A stretch of DNA of 64,000 bases from JAUWGC01 sp963753055 (lineage in GTDB: Bacteria; Bacteroidota; Bacteroidia; Bacteroidales; B18-G4): NCBI GenBank assembly GCA_963753055.1, contig CAVWAP010000002.1, positions 496,001 to 560,000 of the forward strand, written 5' to 3'. Position numbers and translations under genes: made by a program. Of this stretch, positions 36,148-45,094 are shown piece by piece (positions within the stretch are counted from its first letter, which is position 1; every line of letters begins with the position of its first letter). The notes below the pieces were generated by a model. That model did no database searches and was not told the origin of the DNA. It was given only the letters and a program-made list of their open reading frames with translations.

Positions 36148-37242
36148 TTAATCATCTTTATTTTCTGAAAACAAGTTGGATTGTATCCTGATGGATTCTT
36201 TATGAATGAGTTCCAGCAGCTCTTTCAGGAATCTTTGTTCCAGGCCGGCAATTGAACCTGTCTGCAGAAACTTATCCATGACTTCCTGCCAGCGCTTGAC
36301 CTGGAAAGCGGTCATATTATGTTTATGTTTGATCCGGCCAATTCGATCAACAATATCCATCCTCTTAGACAAGGTGTTGATCAGGTCAGCATCTACCTGG
36401 TCGATGGCTGTGCGCAAAGCATCTAATTCGTGTTCAAATGATGCATCCGACGTACTTTCCCGGGTTCTCAATTGACTGATCAGTTCCTTTAGCTGCCCTG
36501 GTGTTATTTGCTGTTCAACGTCTGTTTGGGCTTTCTCCGGTGAAATATGTGATTCGATCATTAGTCCATCCATGCCAATGTCCAGAGCTTGCTGGGCAAC
36601 ACCTGGTATGAGATTGCGGTGACCACTAATATGACTGGGATCACAAATGATTGGCAATTCAGGATGCAAACGTTTCAACTCTATCGGGATTTCCCACAAA
36701 GGCTCATTACGATAGGTTTTGGCTATTGGAGCAAAGAAACCTCTGTGCACTGCAACAAGCTTATTGATCCCTGCCTGGTTGACCCGTTCCAGGGCACCAA
36801 CCCAGAGCTTGATGTCGGGACTGACCGGATTTTTTATAAAAACCGGCAGATCTGTATTTTGAAGGGCTTCAGCTATTTCCTGCATGGAGAATGGGTTAAC
36901 CACCGTCCTTGCCCCGATCCAGATGATATCTATCTGATGGTCGAGGCAGGCCTTTAAATGATCTGCCTGCCCGATCTCTACTGCTGTCATGAGTCCTGTC
37001 TCCTTTTTCACCTTCAGTAACCAGCCAAGTCCCTTGATCCCCACCCCTTGAAAATCTGATGGCCGTGACCTGGGCTTCCATATACCTGCCCTGAAAATGC
37101 CTACCTCCTTAATTTCTGATAAGGCCAAAGCAGTTTCCATGACCTGCTTTTCACTTTCTGCACTGCAGGGGCCTGCGACGACCAGTGGATATGATCCTGA
37201 ATACCAATCTTTGATCGGCACGGTATGTATTGTTGGAGTCAT
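36148..37242 (-). CDS. Bifunctional DAHP synthase / chorismate mutase
   Basis: 364 aa. N-terminal type I-beta DAHP synthase (residues ~1-265) with VVAGPCSAESE, FRAGIWKPRSRPSDFQG, VAVHRGFF and ICDPSHISGHR. C-terminal chorismate mutase of the AroQ type (about residues 270-360), with IDQVDADLINTLSKRMDIVDRIGRIK. It makes 3-deoxy-D-arabino-heptulosonate-7-phosphate and also converts chorismate to prephenate; in homologues the fused mutase part mediates feedback control by prephenate or its products. The gene stands alone here, far from other aro genes. Confidence 0.95.
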   Translation of the reverse strand: MTPTIHTVPIKDWYSGSYPLVVAGPCSAESEKQVMETALALSEIKEVGIFRAGIWKPRSRPSDFQGVGIKGLGWLLKVKKETGLMTAVEIGQADHLKACLDHQIDIIWIGARTVVNPFSMQEIAEALQNTDLPVFIKNPVSPDIKLWVGALERVNQAGINKLVAVHRGFFAPIAKTYRNEPLWEIPIELKRLHPELPIICDPSHISGHRNLIPGVAQQALDIGMDGLMIESHISPEKAQTDVEQQITPGQLKELISQLRTRESTSDASFEHELDALRTAIDQVDADLINTLSKRMDIVDRIGRIKHKHNMTAFQVKRWQEVMDKFLQTGSIAGLEQRFLKELLELIHKESIRIQSNLFSENKDD

Positions 37243-37324
37243 TTTTACCTTTTCAAAGGTATTAAACTAGTAAGTATGATCACCTAAATTTTGCACTACA
37301 CTTTTAGTCGCATCAAAAAGTACT

Positions 37325-37332
37325 TATTTTTG
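37325..37332 (+). promoter_or_regulatory. -7 promoter element for asnS
   Basis: TATTTTTG fits TAnnTTTG, about 28 nt upstream of the asnS ATG at 37361. The TTTTG at 37289-37293 is too far away to be the -33 partner. Confidence 0.45.
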
Positions 37333-37360
37333 CAAAATTATTAAGTAACAATGTCATTTG

Positions 37361-38803
37361 ATGAAAAACAAGAACATTAAGGAATTGCTGGGATCCGGAA
37401 AGGTCGGTGAAGAGGTACTTGTAAAAGGATGGGTAAGGACCAAGCGAGCAAGTAAGAACGTTGGCTTTATTGCACTTAACGATGGCACTACCATTCATAA
37501 TTTGCAGATTGTCATCGACTATTCCAAGATTAGCGAAGCTTTGCTTAACGAAATTCATACTGGTGCTTCATTATCTGTCAAAGGCAACCTTATAGAATCG
37601 ATGGGCAGTGGCCAGGCAGTGGAACTGGCTGCAGAAATAATCGATGTATTGGGAAAAGCTGACCCGGATGAGTATCCCCTGCAACCTAAAAAACATAGTC
37701 TTGAGTTCCTCAGGGAAAAGGCTCATCTAAGGTTCAGGACAACTACTTTTGGAGCCATTACAAGGATAAGACATGGACTGATATTTGCTATCCATAAATA
37801 TTTTAATGATAATGGGTTTTATAATATCCATACACCTATAATTACTGGTTCTGATGCTGAAGGAGCTGGAGAGATGTTCAGGGTTTCAGTGCTGGATCCA
37901 AAAAACCCTCCTCTTACAGAAGACGGTAAAGTGGATTATAAGCAGGATTTCTTTGGGAAAGAAACCAACCTAACTGTTTCCGGGCAGCTGGAAGCTGAAC
38001 TTGCAGCCCTGGCCATGTCGAAAGTATACACCTTCGGTCCCACCTTCAGGGCTGAAAACTCAAACACTTCACGGCACCTGGCTGAGTTCTGGATGATTGA
38101 ACCGGAAATGGCATTTTATGATATTCAAGATAATATGGACCTTGCTGAGGATATGCTCAAATACCTTATCAGCTATATCTTTGAACACTATGCTGACGAT
38201 GTCCAATTCATGGATAAACGATTCTCTGATGAAGAGAATCAAAAGAAGATGGAAGATCGATCGTCAATGGGACTGATTGAGCGTCTGCAGTTTGTACTTG
38301 CCAATGATTTTGAAAGGATCACCTATACCGAAGCCTTTGATATTTTGAGAAACTCCAAACCCAATAAGAAAGGTAAATTCCAATTTCCTTTGGACCAATG
38401 GGGAGCAGACTTTCAAAGCGAACATGAACGATATCTCGTTGAGAAGCATTATAAAAAACCAGTTATGGTTACTGATTACCCAATGGAGATCAAAGCATTT
38501 TATATGAGGCAGAACGATGATGGAAAGACAGTCAGGGCTTTGGACGTTCTGTTCCCGCAAATAGGTGAGATAATTGGAGGATCGCAGCGTGAGGAGCGAT
38601 ATGATAATTTATATCAGCGCATTAAGGAACTCGATATACCTGAGAAGGAGTTATGGTGGTACCTTGAAACAAGGAAATTTGGTACTGTTGAACATAGCGG
38701 GTTCGGACTAGGGTTTGAAAGACTTATGATGTTTGTTACCGGCATGGGAAATATCAGGGATGTAATTCCTTTCCCAAGAGCACCCCAAAATGCTGAGTTC
38801 TAG
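37361..38803 (+). CDS. asnS: Asparaginyl-tRNA synthetase
   Basis: 480 aa; ATG at 37361 is preferred over the TTG three bases before. N-terminal OB-fold anticodon domain (VKGWVRTKRASKNVGFIALNDGT), then a class IIb catalytic core with motif 2 (FGPTFRAENSNTSRHLAEFWMIEPEMAF) and motif 3 (GFGLGFERLMMFVTGMGNIRDVIPFPR). The NTSRHLAEF and PEMAF wording is AsnRS rather than AspRS. Cytoplasmic. The presence of AsnRS means Asn-tRNA is made directly. Confidence 0.97.
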   Translation: MKNKNIKELLGSGKVGEEVLVKGWVRTKRASKNVGFIALNDGTTIHNLQIVIDYSKISEALLNEIHTGASLSVKGNLIESMGSGQAVELAAEIIDVLGKADPDEYPLQPKKHSLEFLREKAHLRFRTTTFGAITRIRHGLIFAIHKYFNDNGFYNIHTPIITGSDAEGAGEMFRVSVLDPKNPPLTEDGKVDYKQDFFGKETNLTVSGQLEAELAALAMSKVYTFGPTFRAENSNTSRHLAEFWMIEPEMAFYDIQDNMDLAEDMLKYLISYIFEHYADDVQFMDKRFSDEENQKKMEDRSSMGLIERLQFVLANDFERITYTEAFDILRNSKPNKKGKFQFPLDQWGADFQSEHERYLVEKHYKKPVMVTDYPMEIKAFYMRQNDDGKTVRALDVLFPQIGEIIGGSQREERYDNLYQRIKELDIPEKELWWYLETRKFGTVEHSGFGLGFERLMMFVTGMGNIRDVIPFPRAPQNAEF

Positions 38804-38900
38804 TACAAAATTCCTTGCACTGATCAGAATTGCATTTTAAATGAATATTTATTAACTTCGGGACAGCCCACAACATGACGTTTGAAGTATTGATCTGAAT

Positions 38901-40385
38901 ATGCTAAATCAACGACTACAACAGAAATTATTACAAAAGCTTTCTCCTCAGCAAATCTTGTTGATGAAACTGCTGCAAATACCGTCTGTGGCACTTGAAC
39001 AAAGGATCAAGCAAGAGATAGAAGAGAACCCTGCACTTGAGGAAATGGCAGACAGCGAAGATTACGATGATGAAACTAAAGAGTCGGATGATGATTTTCA
39101 GGATGATGGGGATACTGATTCTGATGTTGAGGAGTATGACAGCAGCAATGATGAGTTCGACCTGGATGATTATTTTAATGATGATGATACTCCTTCTTAT
39201 AAGCTGAGTTCAGGAAACCAATCTGGCAATGATGAAAGAAAAGAGATCCCGTTTGCTTCTGGGATTAGCTTTCATGACATGCTTTTGACACAGCTGGGTT
39301 TGCGAAGCTTAAATGAGCAGGAAATGATCATTGCGGAGAACATTATTGGTAATTTGGATGATTCCGGATACCTGAACAGGGATGTTAATGCTATGGTTGA
39401 CGACCTGGCTTTTTCTCAAAACATACAAACGGACCGGGATGAGATACTTGAAGTGCTGAAAGAAATACAGGAATTGGACCCTGCAGGAGTTGGCGCACGC
39501 AATCTTCAGGAATGCCTCCTGATTCAGATGCACAGAAAAGATGAAAGCAAGGAGCCAATCAAGAATGCTATTCTGATCCTGGACAATTATTTTACAGAGT
39601 TCACGAAGAAGCATTATGAAAAGATCATCAAACGGGCTAAGATATCGGAACATCAGCTCAAAGAAGCTATTGATGAGATCTTAAAGCTAAACCCTAAGCC
39701 GGGTAATTCCATGATGGAAACGACAAAGACGAATCAATACATTATCCCGGATTTTATTGTTCATAATAATAATGGTGACCTGGAGCTTACCTTAAATTCA
39801 AGGAATACACCGGAGCTCAGGTTGAGCAGGACCTATCTTGATATGATGGAAGCCTATTCAGAGAACAAAAAAAATCGTCAGAAAAAGGATGCCTTCCTGT
39901 TTGTAAAACAAAAGATTGATTCTGCAAAGTGGTTTATGGAAGCCATCAAGCAACGGCAGAATACTCTATTTATAACGATGAATGCCATTATGGAATACCA
40001 GAGGGGTTATTTCCTGACGGGGGATGAGACAAACCTGAAACCAATGATACTTAAAGATATTGCTGAGAGAGTTAACCTGGATATTTCAACAATTTCCAGG
40101 GTGGCGAACAGTAAATATGTTCAGACACCGTTTGGCACCTTCCTTCTGAAAAGTTTCTTTTCTGAGTCAATGCAAACCGAAGCAGGTGAGGAAGTCAGTA
40201 CTCGTGAGATCAAAAAAATACTTTCAGAATGTATAGAACAGGAAAGTAAAAAGAAACCATACACTGATGAGCAGCTGACTGAAATATTGAAAAAGCGTGG
40301 CTATCATATTGCACGCAGAACGGTTGCTAAATACCGCGAACAGTTAAATATTCCTGTTGCCCGACTTAGAAAGGAATTAACCTGA
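38901..40385 (+). CDS. rpoN: RNA polymerase sigma-54 factor
   Basis: 494 aa. Gln-rich activator-interacting region I (LNQRLQQKLLQKLSPQQILLMKLLQIPSVALEQRI), an acidic region II (DDxE-rich, residues ~55-110), the core-binding region, and the C-terminal RpoN box ARRTVAKYRE. It directs transcription at GG/GC (-24/-12) promoters and needs an NtrC-type activator. None is visible in this window. Confidence 0.96.
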   Translation: MLNQRLQQKLLQKLSPQQILLMKLLQIPSVALEQRIKQEIEENPALEEMADSEDYDDETKESDDDFQDDGDTDSDVEEYDSSNDEFDLDDYFNDDDTPSYKLSSGNQSGNDERKEIPFASGISFHDMLLTQLGLRSLNEQEMIIAENIIGNLDDSGYLNRDVNAMVDDLAFSQNIQTDRDEILEVLKEIQELDPAGVGARNLQECLLIQMHRKDESKEPIKNAILILDNYFTEFTKKHYEKIIKRAKISEHQLKEAIDEILKLNPKPGNSMMETTKTNQYIIPDFIVHNNNGDLELTLNSRNTPELRLSRTYLDMMEAYSENKKNRQKKDAFLFVKQKIDSAKWFMEAIKQRQNTLFITMNAIMEYQRGYFLTGDETNLKPMILKDIAERVNLDISTISRVANSKYVQTPFGTFLLKSFFSESMQTEAGEEVSTREIKKILSECIEQESKKKPYTDEQLTEILKKRGYHIARRTVAKYREQLNIPVARLRKELT

Positions 40386-40402
40386 TTCACTTAACTGATC
40401 AT

Positions 40403-41014
40403 ATGGAGAACAACCTGGCCAGGACCCTTTCAGTCATTTTCCAACCATTGCTTATTCCAACGTATGGCTTTATCATACTCTTGAATATGAATGCTTTTTT
40501 TTCGTTGATGATAAATCCATCAGCGAAATGGATGATCATGGGCGTTGTCTTTCTGACAACCTTCCTGTTTCCTGCTATTATGATATTCTTTCTGATGAAA
40601 ATGGGTATTATCACATCCCTGAACCTCAGAAGCCGCCAGGAAAGAGTGCTGCCATTCCTGATCACCGGCGTGTTTTACTACCTGGTCTATTACATGCTTA
40701 AGCAATTGCAGATCTCCCCGATCTACAATTATTTCATGATCGGTACCACATTTATCATTGTGGTTGCTATGATGATAAATTTCTTTTGGAAGATCAGCAT
40801 TCATATGATTAGCCTTGGTGGCATGCTGGGTGCCTTCCTGGGTTTATCTTTTGTGATGATGATTGATATGACATTATTGTTACTGCTGATCATTTTCGTC
40901 AGCGGACTGGTAGGATATTCCCGGCTATACCTTAAGGCACATACGCCAGCACAGGTCTATGCAGGTTTTGCAACTGGCTTTTTTGTGATGCTCGGATTTT
41001 TTATCTTTCTATAA
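40403..41014 (+). CDS. PAP2-like integral membrane protein
   Basis: 203 aa with about six membrane helices. Near the middle KISIHMISLGGM and near the C-terminus SRLYLKAHTPAQV resemble the second and third motifs of PAP2 phosphatases (SRxxxxxHxxxD), but the final Asp is Gln here and the PSGH motif is degenerate. It may be an inactive or divergent lipid phosphatase, or a structural relative. It follows rpoN by 17 nt in the same direction and converges with the barrel protein. Confidence 0.6.
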   Translation: MENNLARTLSVIFQPLLIPTYGFIILLNMNAFFSLMINPSAKWMIMGVVFLTTFLFPAIMIFFLMKMGIITSLNLRSRQERVLPFLITGVFYYLVYYMLKQLQISPIYNYFMIGTTFIIVVAMMINFFWKISIHMISLGGMLGAFLGLSFVMMIDMTLLLLLIIFVSGLVGYSRLYLKAHTPAQVYAGFATGFFVMLGFFIFL

Positions 41015-41017
41015 GAC

Positions 41018-41689
41018 CTACTGATAGGGGATAAGGGCAATTCCGACAGTAATGGGATATGTTTGAGGACCCCGGTCTTCTTTGAATAATTTGGATAAGG
41101 CGAAATATCCAAACACATTGACCCATTTGTATCCGAAGCGTATGGTAGGGCCATACTGAACAGTTTCTAATTGTTTGACACCCTTATTTTTCCATTTCAC
41201 TTCGACACCATCATCTGACAGACGCTCTCCTACATACTTTACTTTGCTGTCGTATAGGAACCCAACTTTGAACCCAAAGGCCATCCTGAACCCTTTCTTT
41301 GAACGATACCTGAACTCAAATGGAATATCAAAATAAGAGGCTTGCAATTTGGATCTTTTGTAATCAATACTATCGCCTATACGCTCAAATGAAATTGAAT
41401 CAGCTTTTATGTCGGGAATAAATGTATTACTGTAAAGATTATGAAAGCTGGTCCCGATACCGATTGCCATACTAACTCCTCCATCGCCAATACGATGATT
41501 ATACATGAGGTTGATCAGGAAACCCTGGTTTATTGTTCTTGCTCTGGTATTTTCAGGCATGTCCATCCATATATCAGTAAAAAAGCCTAAACCCAGGTCG
41601 AACTTCTTATAAGTGGTCTCCATAGCCTTTTGAGCAAACAGGTTGCTGGCAAACAGAATGAACAGGGTAAGCACAAATATTCTCTTCAT
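41018..41689 (-). CDS. Outer-membrane beta-barrel protein
   Basis: 223 aa. Signal peptide ends LFAQK; the remainder alternates polar and hydrophobic strands (YTIRFGYKWVNVFGYFALSKLF) and ends PITVGIALIPYQ, consistent with an 8-stranded barrel of the OmpW/PorT-like type. No specific function can be assigned. A CAAAGATA at 41716-41723 (minus TATCTTTG) gives a -7 element about 30 nt upstream. Confidence 0.75.
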   Translation of the reverse strand: MKRIFVLTLFILFASNLFAQKAMETTYKKFDLGLGFFTDIWMDMPENTRARTINQGFLINLMYNHRIGDGGVSMAIGIGTSFHNLYSNTFIPDIKADSISFERIGDSIDYKRSKLQASYFDIPFEFRYRSKKGFRMAFGFKVGFLYDSKVKYVGERLSDDGVEVKWKNKGVKQLETVQYGPTIRFGYKWVNVFGYFALSKLFKEDRGPQTYPITVGIALIPYQ

Positions 41690-41715
41690 CTTTTTTGATT
41701 CTTTTATTGTAAACG

Positions 41716-41723
41716 CAAAGATA
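41716..41723 (-). promoter_or_regulatory. -7 promoter element for the beta-barrel gene
   Basis: Minus-strand TATCTTTG, about 30 nt upstream of the start at 41689. No convincing -33 TTG. Confidence 0.5.
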
Positions 41724-41783
41724 CGATATATCTTGCATTATTTGAAAATCCATCCTATGCGCATATATTGGTAATAATACCCA

Positions 41784-41920
41784 TTGACTTTCCTATGGTT
41801 TAGTGTTTACTTTGTATAAGACATTGCTCATTACATGATGACGCAATTTCCGGACCCTCTAAGCCCAGATCTAATATAAATTATATTCACCCCGTTTGTT
41901 TTGTGCAAACGGGGTTTTTG
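41784..41920 (+). ncRNA. Candidate small RNA (or 14-aa leader ORF) with its own promoter and terminator
   Basis: TTG at 41784-41786, a 20-nt spacer, then TTACTTTG at 41807-41814 (one mismatch to TAnnTTTG) make a plausible promoter. About 75 nt on, CCCCGTTTG (41890-41898) pairs with CAAACGGGG (41906-41914) around a 7-nt loop, followed by five T: a strong rho-independent terminator on the plus strand. Both neighbouring genes are on the minus strand, so no known plus-strand gene needs this terminator. The predicted RNA is ~100 nt, from about 41821 to 41919. It contains one 14-codon ORF (41835-41879). No family recognised. Confidence 0.45.
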
Positions 41921-41969
41921 CTTAACAGCTTTCCATAGATTTTTGTATATAGCTTTCCTGCTTTTTAGC

Positions 41970-42323
41970 TTACCATGGATTTTCAAAATCCTTAGAAGTA
42001 TAGATGTGATTTCTGGAGGTAAAAAGCGTATCGGATTTCTCAGGATTGACCAATAATGGGTTCTGGAAAAAGAACTTTTGCAAGCTGGCAATGGGAGTCA
42101 GGATCAATAAATAAATAACCGCTAATAGAAATCTCGTGATTAGCATATTGAGCCACTTTCCTATCCAATGGAATACACGGCCGGTAAATACCCTGAGCTT
42201 TTCGGGACTGAGCGCAATAATTACAAGAATAAAAGATGCAATCAGAAACGATTTATAGCTGAAGAAAATATACCCGGCCATTAATAGTACAGATATAATT
42301 AATAGGGTTCTGGTATCTTTCAT
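41970..42323 (-). CDS. SxtJ-family membrane protein
   Basis: 117 aa with two or three membrane helices (residues ~7-45 and ~60-78) and a hydrophilic C-terminus. The opening, SPEKLRVF mid-segment and NPLL motif fit the SxtJ family found beside NodU/CmcH-type carbamoyltransferases. It is the third gene of a carbamoyltransferase-DUF5989-SxtJ set on the minus strand. The biochemical role of SxtJ is not established. Confidence 0.8.
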   Translation of the reverse strand: MKDTRTLLIISVLLMAGYIFFSYKSFLIASFILVIIALSPEKLRVFTGRVFHWIGKWLNMLITRFLLAVIYLLILTPIASLQKFFFQNPLLVNPEKSDTLFTSRNHIYTSKDFENPW

Positions 42324-42338
42324 GAAGTTAAATTTTGG

Positions 42339-42488
42339 TTAAAATAATGTATACAATAGTGGGGAAACAGAAATGCTGCCAGCCGTGAGACTGACAATTG
42401 CAACAATCATTAAAAAGAATACAGTTGGCAAAAGCCACCATTTTTTTCTGAATGTCAAGAATCCCCATAGGTCTTTAATTGTTTTCAT
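42339..42488 (-). CDS. DUF5989 family small membrane protein
   Basis: 49 aa, read from the minus strand: ATG at 42488, TAA at 42339-42341. The opening KTIKDLWGFLTFRKKWWLLP with one hydrophobic helix (VFFLMIVAIVSLTAG) and the ending PLLYTLF is the DUF5989 pattern. It lies between carbamoyltransferase and SxtJ, the standard position for this family. Too short for most ORF filters. Confidence 0.85.
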   Translation of the reverse strand: MKTIKDLWGFLTFRKKWWLLPTVFFLMIVAIVSLTAGSISVSPLLYTLF

Positions 42489-42499
42489 CTCATCAGGAA

Positions 42500-44152
42500 T
42501 TATGAGGTAATGCAATCTTCCAATGCAATATCCTTCTGTTTAACAATATTTAATTCTTTGCTGATCAGGTAACAATCCATGACCAGGTAATCCATTCCTG
42601 TGTTTTTAAAGAAATTAATGGCATCTTCAGGTGAACATATCGTGGGCTCTTTAATTGAGCACATACTGCAGTTGACAAGGGCCTTTTTCTTCGTCATTTT
42701 CAATAATTCATGAAGAAATGAGTTTTCCTGGCAATTGTCAACTGTTGTTAACTCCAATGGCATTAATGCCTCCCTGCCTTTTATTTCAGTATTAACACGT
42801 CTTGTAATGTCCGGGTTGTCAGGATTAGCCAATATGCTTCTGTGGCCGGATGTGTATGCTCCAAATTCCATTCGACCACGAAAAACCCCGACAATCTTAT
42901 CTTGTTTTATTAATTCAGCAATTTCATCCATTAAGCCTTGCTGGTCATCGTATTTATAGTATTGAAAATCTCCTGCCTCTATAGCCTTCATAAGATCATT
43001 TGTAGTGTATGATGGTCCCAATGACCAATTTCTTATCTTATTGGTTTCTGAACTGACTACTCTTTTTTGCCTGAAATACAGGTGTTGGACAGCGAGAGCG
43101 GCACCAATTGCGGCACCATCATCACCAGAAGCTGATTGAATAAATACTTTATCAAATATTCCTGATTCCTGTATTATTGTGATTAAGCGAGTGTCAAGTG
43201 CCATATCACCTGATAAGCAAATACTCCCGGACTGGGTAAGTTGTTTCGCTTCCCTGCAAAGGTTGATAATGATTTCCTTAAGCACATTGTAGAAAGCTAA
43301 GGCCAGGTTAAAATGATGCTGATTTAATTCCTTTGTAGAATTTCTTTTAGGAAAACCGAACAACAGCTCCCATTTTTGCTCATTGATCAAATGGGCTCCG
43401 GTAGTATATTGGAAATAAGCCTGGTTTAAATGAATGGATCCATCTTGCTTAATATCAACCAATTTCCCCTTAATCATCTTCACATAATCACTTGTTTCCT
43501 CGGCATAATAATCTCCAAGCGAGGCCAGCATGGAAAAAGATTTCTGGGACTCACAATGATCATAACCAAGATATGTTGCAAAGGAATTGTACAATAATCC
43601 AAGGGAATGGGGATATCGTAATTCTTTAATGATCTTTATCTTGCTTTGATGTCCATGGCAAATGGATGTTGTTGCCCACTCACCTACACTGTCAATGACA
43701 AGGATAGCCGCTTCATCATAGGGTGAGGTGTAAAAAGAACTGGCGGCATGAGAAAGATGATGTTCAGAAAAGAGCAACTTGATCTTGCGGGGATCTGATT
43801 TGCGAAGCTTTTTAAGTTCTTTAAAAATCAGGGAACGCAAGAAGACTTTCTCATTTATCCAGACCGGCATCGACGCAAGGAATGATTTTAACCCCTTCGG
43901 TGCAAATGCATAGTGGGTTTCAAGCAGTCTTTCAAACCTGAGCAGAGGTTTGTCGTGGAAGGCTATGGCATCAAGATCTTTCAATTCCAGGTTGCTGTAG
44001 TTTAAACAAAAATTAATGGCATTGCTTGGAAATGATGCGTCCCCTTTAATCCTTGTAAAGCGCTCCTCCTGAGCTGCAGCCACTATATCGCTATCAATAA
44101 CAATACATGCAGATGCATTGCTACAATATGCCGATATACCCAGTATCTTCAT
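42500..44152 (-). CDS. NodU/TobZ-type carbamoyltransferase
   Basis: 550 aa. Two-domain family: N-terminal Kae1/YrdC-like ATP/carbamoyl domain (MKILGISAYCSNASACIV, with EERFTRIKGDASFP and the metal-binding EHHLSHAASSFY) and a C-terminal domain with GRMEFGAYTSGHRSILANP. It moves carbamoyl from carbamoyl phosphate to a hydroxyl of a sugar, nodulation factor or antibiotic. The acceptor is unknown; a glycan is most likely. The DUF5989 gene is 11 nt downstream. Confidence 0.9.
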   Translation of the reverse strand: MKILGISAYCSNASACIVIDSDIVAAAQEERFTRIKGDASFPSNAINFCLNYSNLELKDLDAIAFHDKPLLRFERLLETHYAFAPKGLKSFLASMPVWINEKVFLRSLIFKELKKLRKSDPRKIKLLFSEHHLSHAASSFYTSPYDEAAILVIDSVGEWATTSICHGHQSKIKIIKELRYPHSLGLLYNSFATYLGYDHCESQKSFSMLASLGDYYAEETSDYVKMIKGKLVDIKQDGSIHLNQAYFQYTTGAHLINEQKWELLFGFPKRNSTKELNQHHFNLALAFYNVLKEIIINLCREAKQLTQSGSICLSGDMALDTRLITIIQESGIFDKVFIQSASGDDGAAIGAALAVQHLYFRQKRVVSSETNKIRNWSLGPSYTTNDLMKAIEAGDFQYYKYDDQQGLMDEIAELIKQDKIVGVFRGRMEFGAYTSGHRSILANPDNPDITRRVNTEIKGREALMPLELTTVDNCQENSFLHELLKMTKKKALVNCSMCSIKEPTICSPEDAINFFKNTGMDYLVMDCYLISKELNIVKQKDIALEDCITS

Positions 44153-44265
44153 ACGTCCTGGTTTGGGTTAAAAAGGGGCGAAATATCTTTAAAACTAATA
44201 GAGAACTACTATGAGGGCAATACTGAATCAGTTATCGGTGTAAAGTAATCAGTTTGCGGTTCATA

Positions 44266-44919
44266 TCAGTCCTGTTTCATTAGCTTATCTTTAAAAATCT
44301 TCTCAAATTTCTCAAGCTTCGGCTTAATCATATAATTACAGTAAGGTTGAGTGGGATTGTTTTTGTAATAATCTATATGATAGGCTTCAGCTTTGTAAAA
44401 TACTGTCAATGGCTCTATCTCAGTCACGATCGGATCAGGGTAAACAGCAGCCTCTTCCAGCGCTTCCTTTGATTTTTCAGCAATTGCCTTCTGGCTTTCG
44501 TTATGGTAAAGAATTACTGACCTGTAGGGCGTCCCAACATCAGGTCCCTGACGGTTCAGGGTTGTTGGATCATGAACCTGCCAGAAGACCTCCAGGAGCT
44601 CTTCATAAGTGATCTTGGCTGGATCATATTTGATCTGGCACACCTCAGCATGTCCTGTATTCCCTGAGCATACCTGATCGTAAGTCGGGTATTCAGTTTC
44701 TCCACCGGCATAGCCGGGCATAACACTTTTGACGCCATCTAATCGCTGAAAAATGGCCTCCACACACCAAAAACAACCTGCACCAAATGTAGCCGTTTCA
44801 GTTCGTGCAGTACTTTCACTTTGCATAGACCCTGTTGTGTTCATCGTTAGTCCGTTAATAGTTAATCCGCCAATAAATGCAATGGCATATAGGATTACAG
44901 TATTAATAATTTTAATCAT
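44266..44919 (-). CDS. msrA: Peptide methionine sulfoxide reductase MsrA, probably exported
   Basis: 217 aa with an N-terminal hydrophobic segment (VILYAIAFIGGLTINGL) that looks like a signal or anchor, so the enzyme may work outside the cytoplasm. The catalytic GAGCFWCVEAIF (nucleophilic Cys) is followed by GYAGGETEYPTYDQVCSGNTGHAEVCQIKYDP, and YHIDYYKNNPTQPYCNYMIKPK near the end. It reduces methionine-S-sulfoxide. A periplasmic MsrA suits oxidative stress on exported proteins. Confidence 0.95.
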   Translation of the reverse strand: MIKIINTVILYAIAFIGGLTINGLTMNTTGSMQSESTARTETATFGAGCFWCVEAIFQRLDGVKSVMPGYAGGETEYPTYDQVCSGNTGHAEVCQIKYDPAKITYEELLEVFWQVHDPTTLNRQGPDVGTPYRSVILYHNESQKAIAEKSKEALEEAAVYPDPIVTEIEPLTVFYKAEAYHIDYYKNNPTQPYCNYMIKPKLEKFEKIFKDKLMKQD

Positions 44920-45094
44920 CAGGTACAGAATTGATATAATTATTCATTCAAGAATAATACCAACTTGTAAAAAACATTGATTAAGAAGCAGTTAGACTAA
45001 ACAGACTTGCGATGAGAACAGTGCTGTTTGTTCTATTATGAGCAATGAATGTTCGGAAGTGGACGGAATTGGCAACATTATATATTTATTTGAT

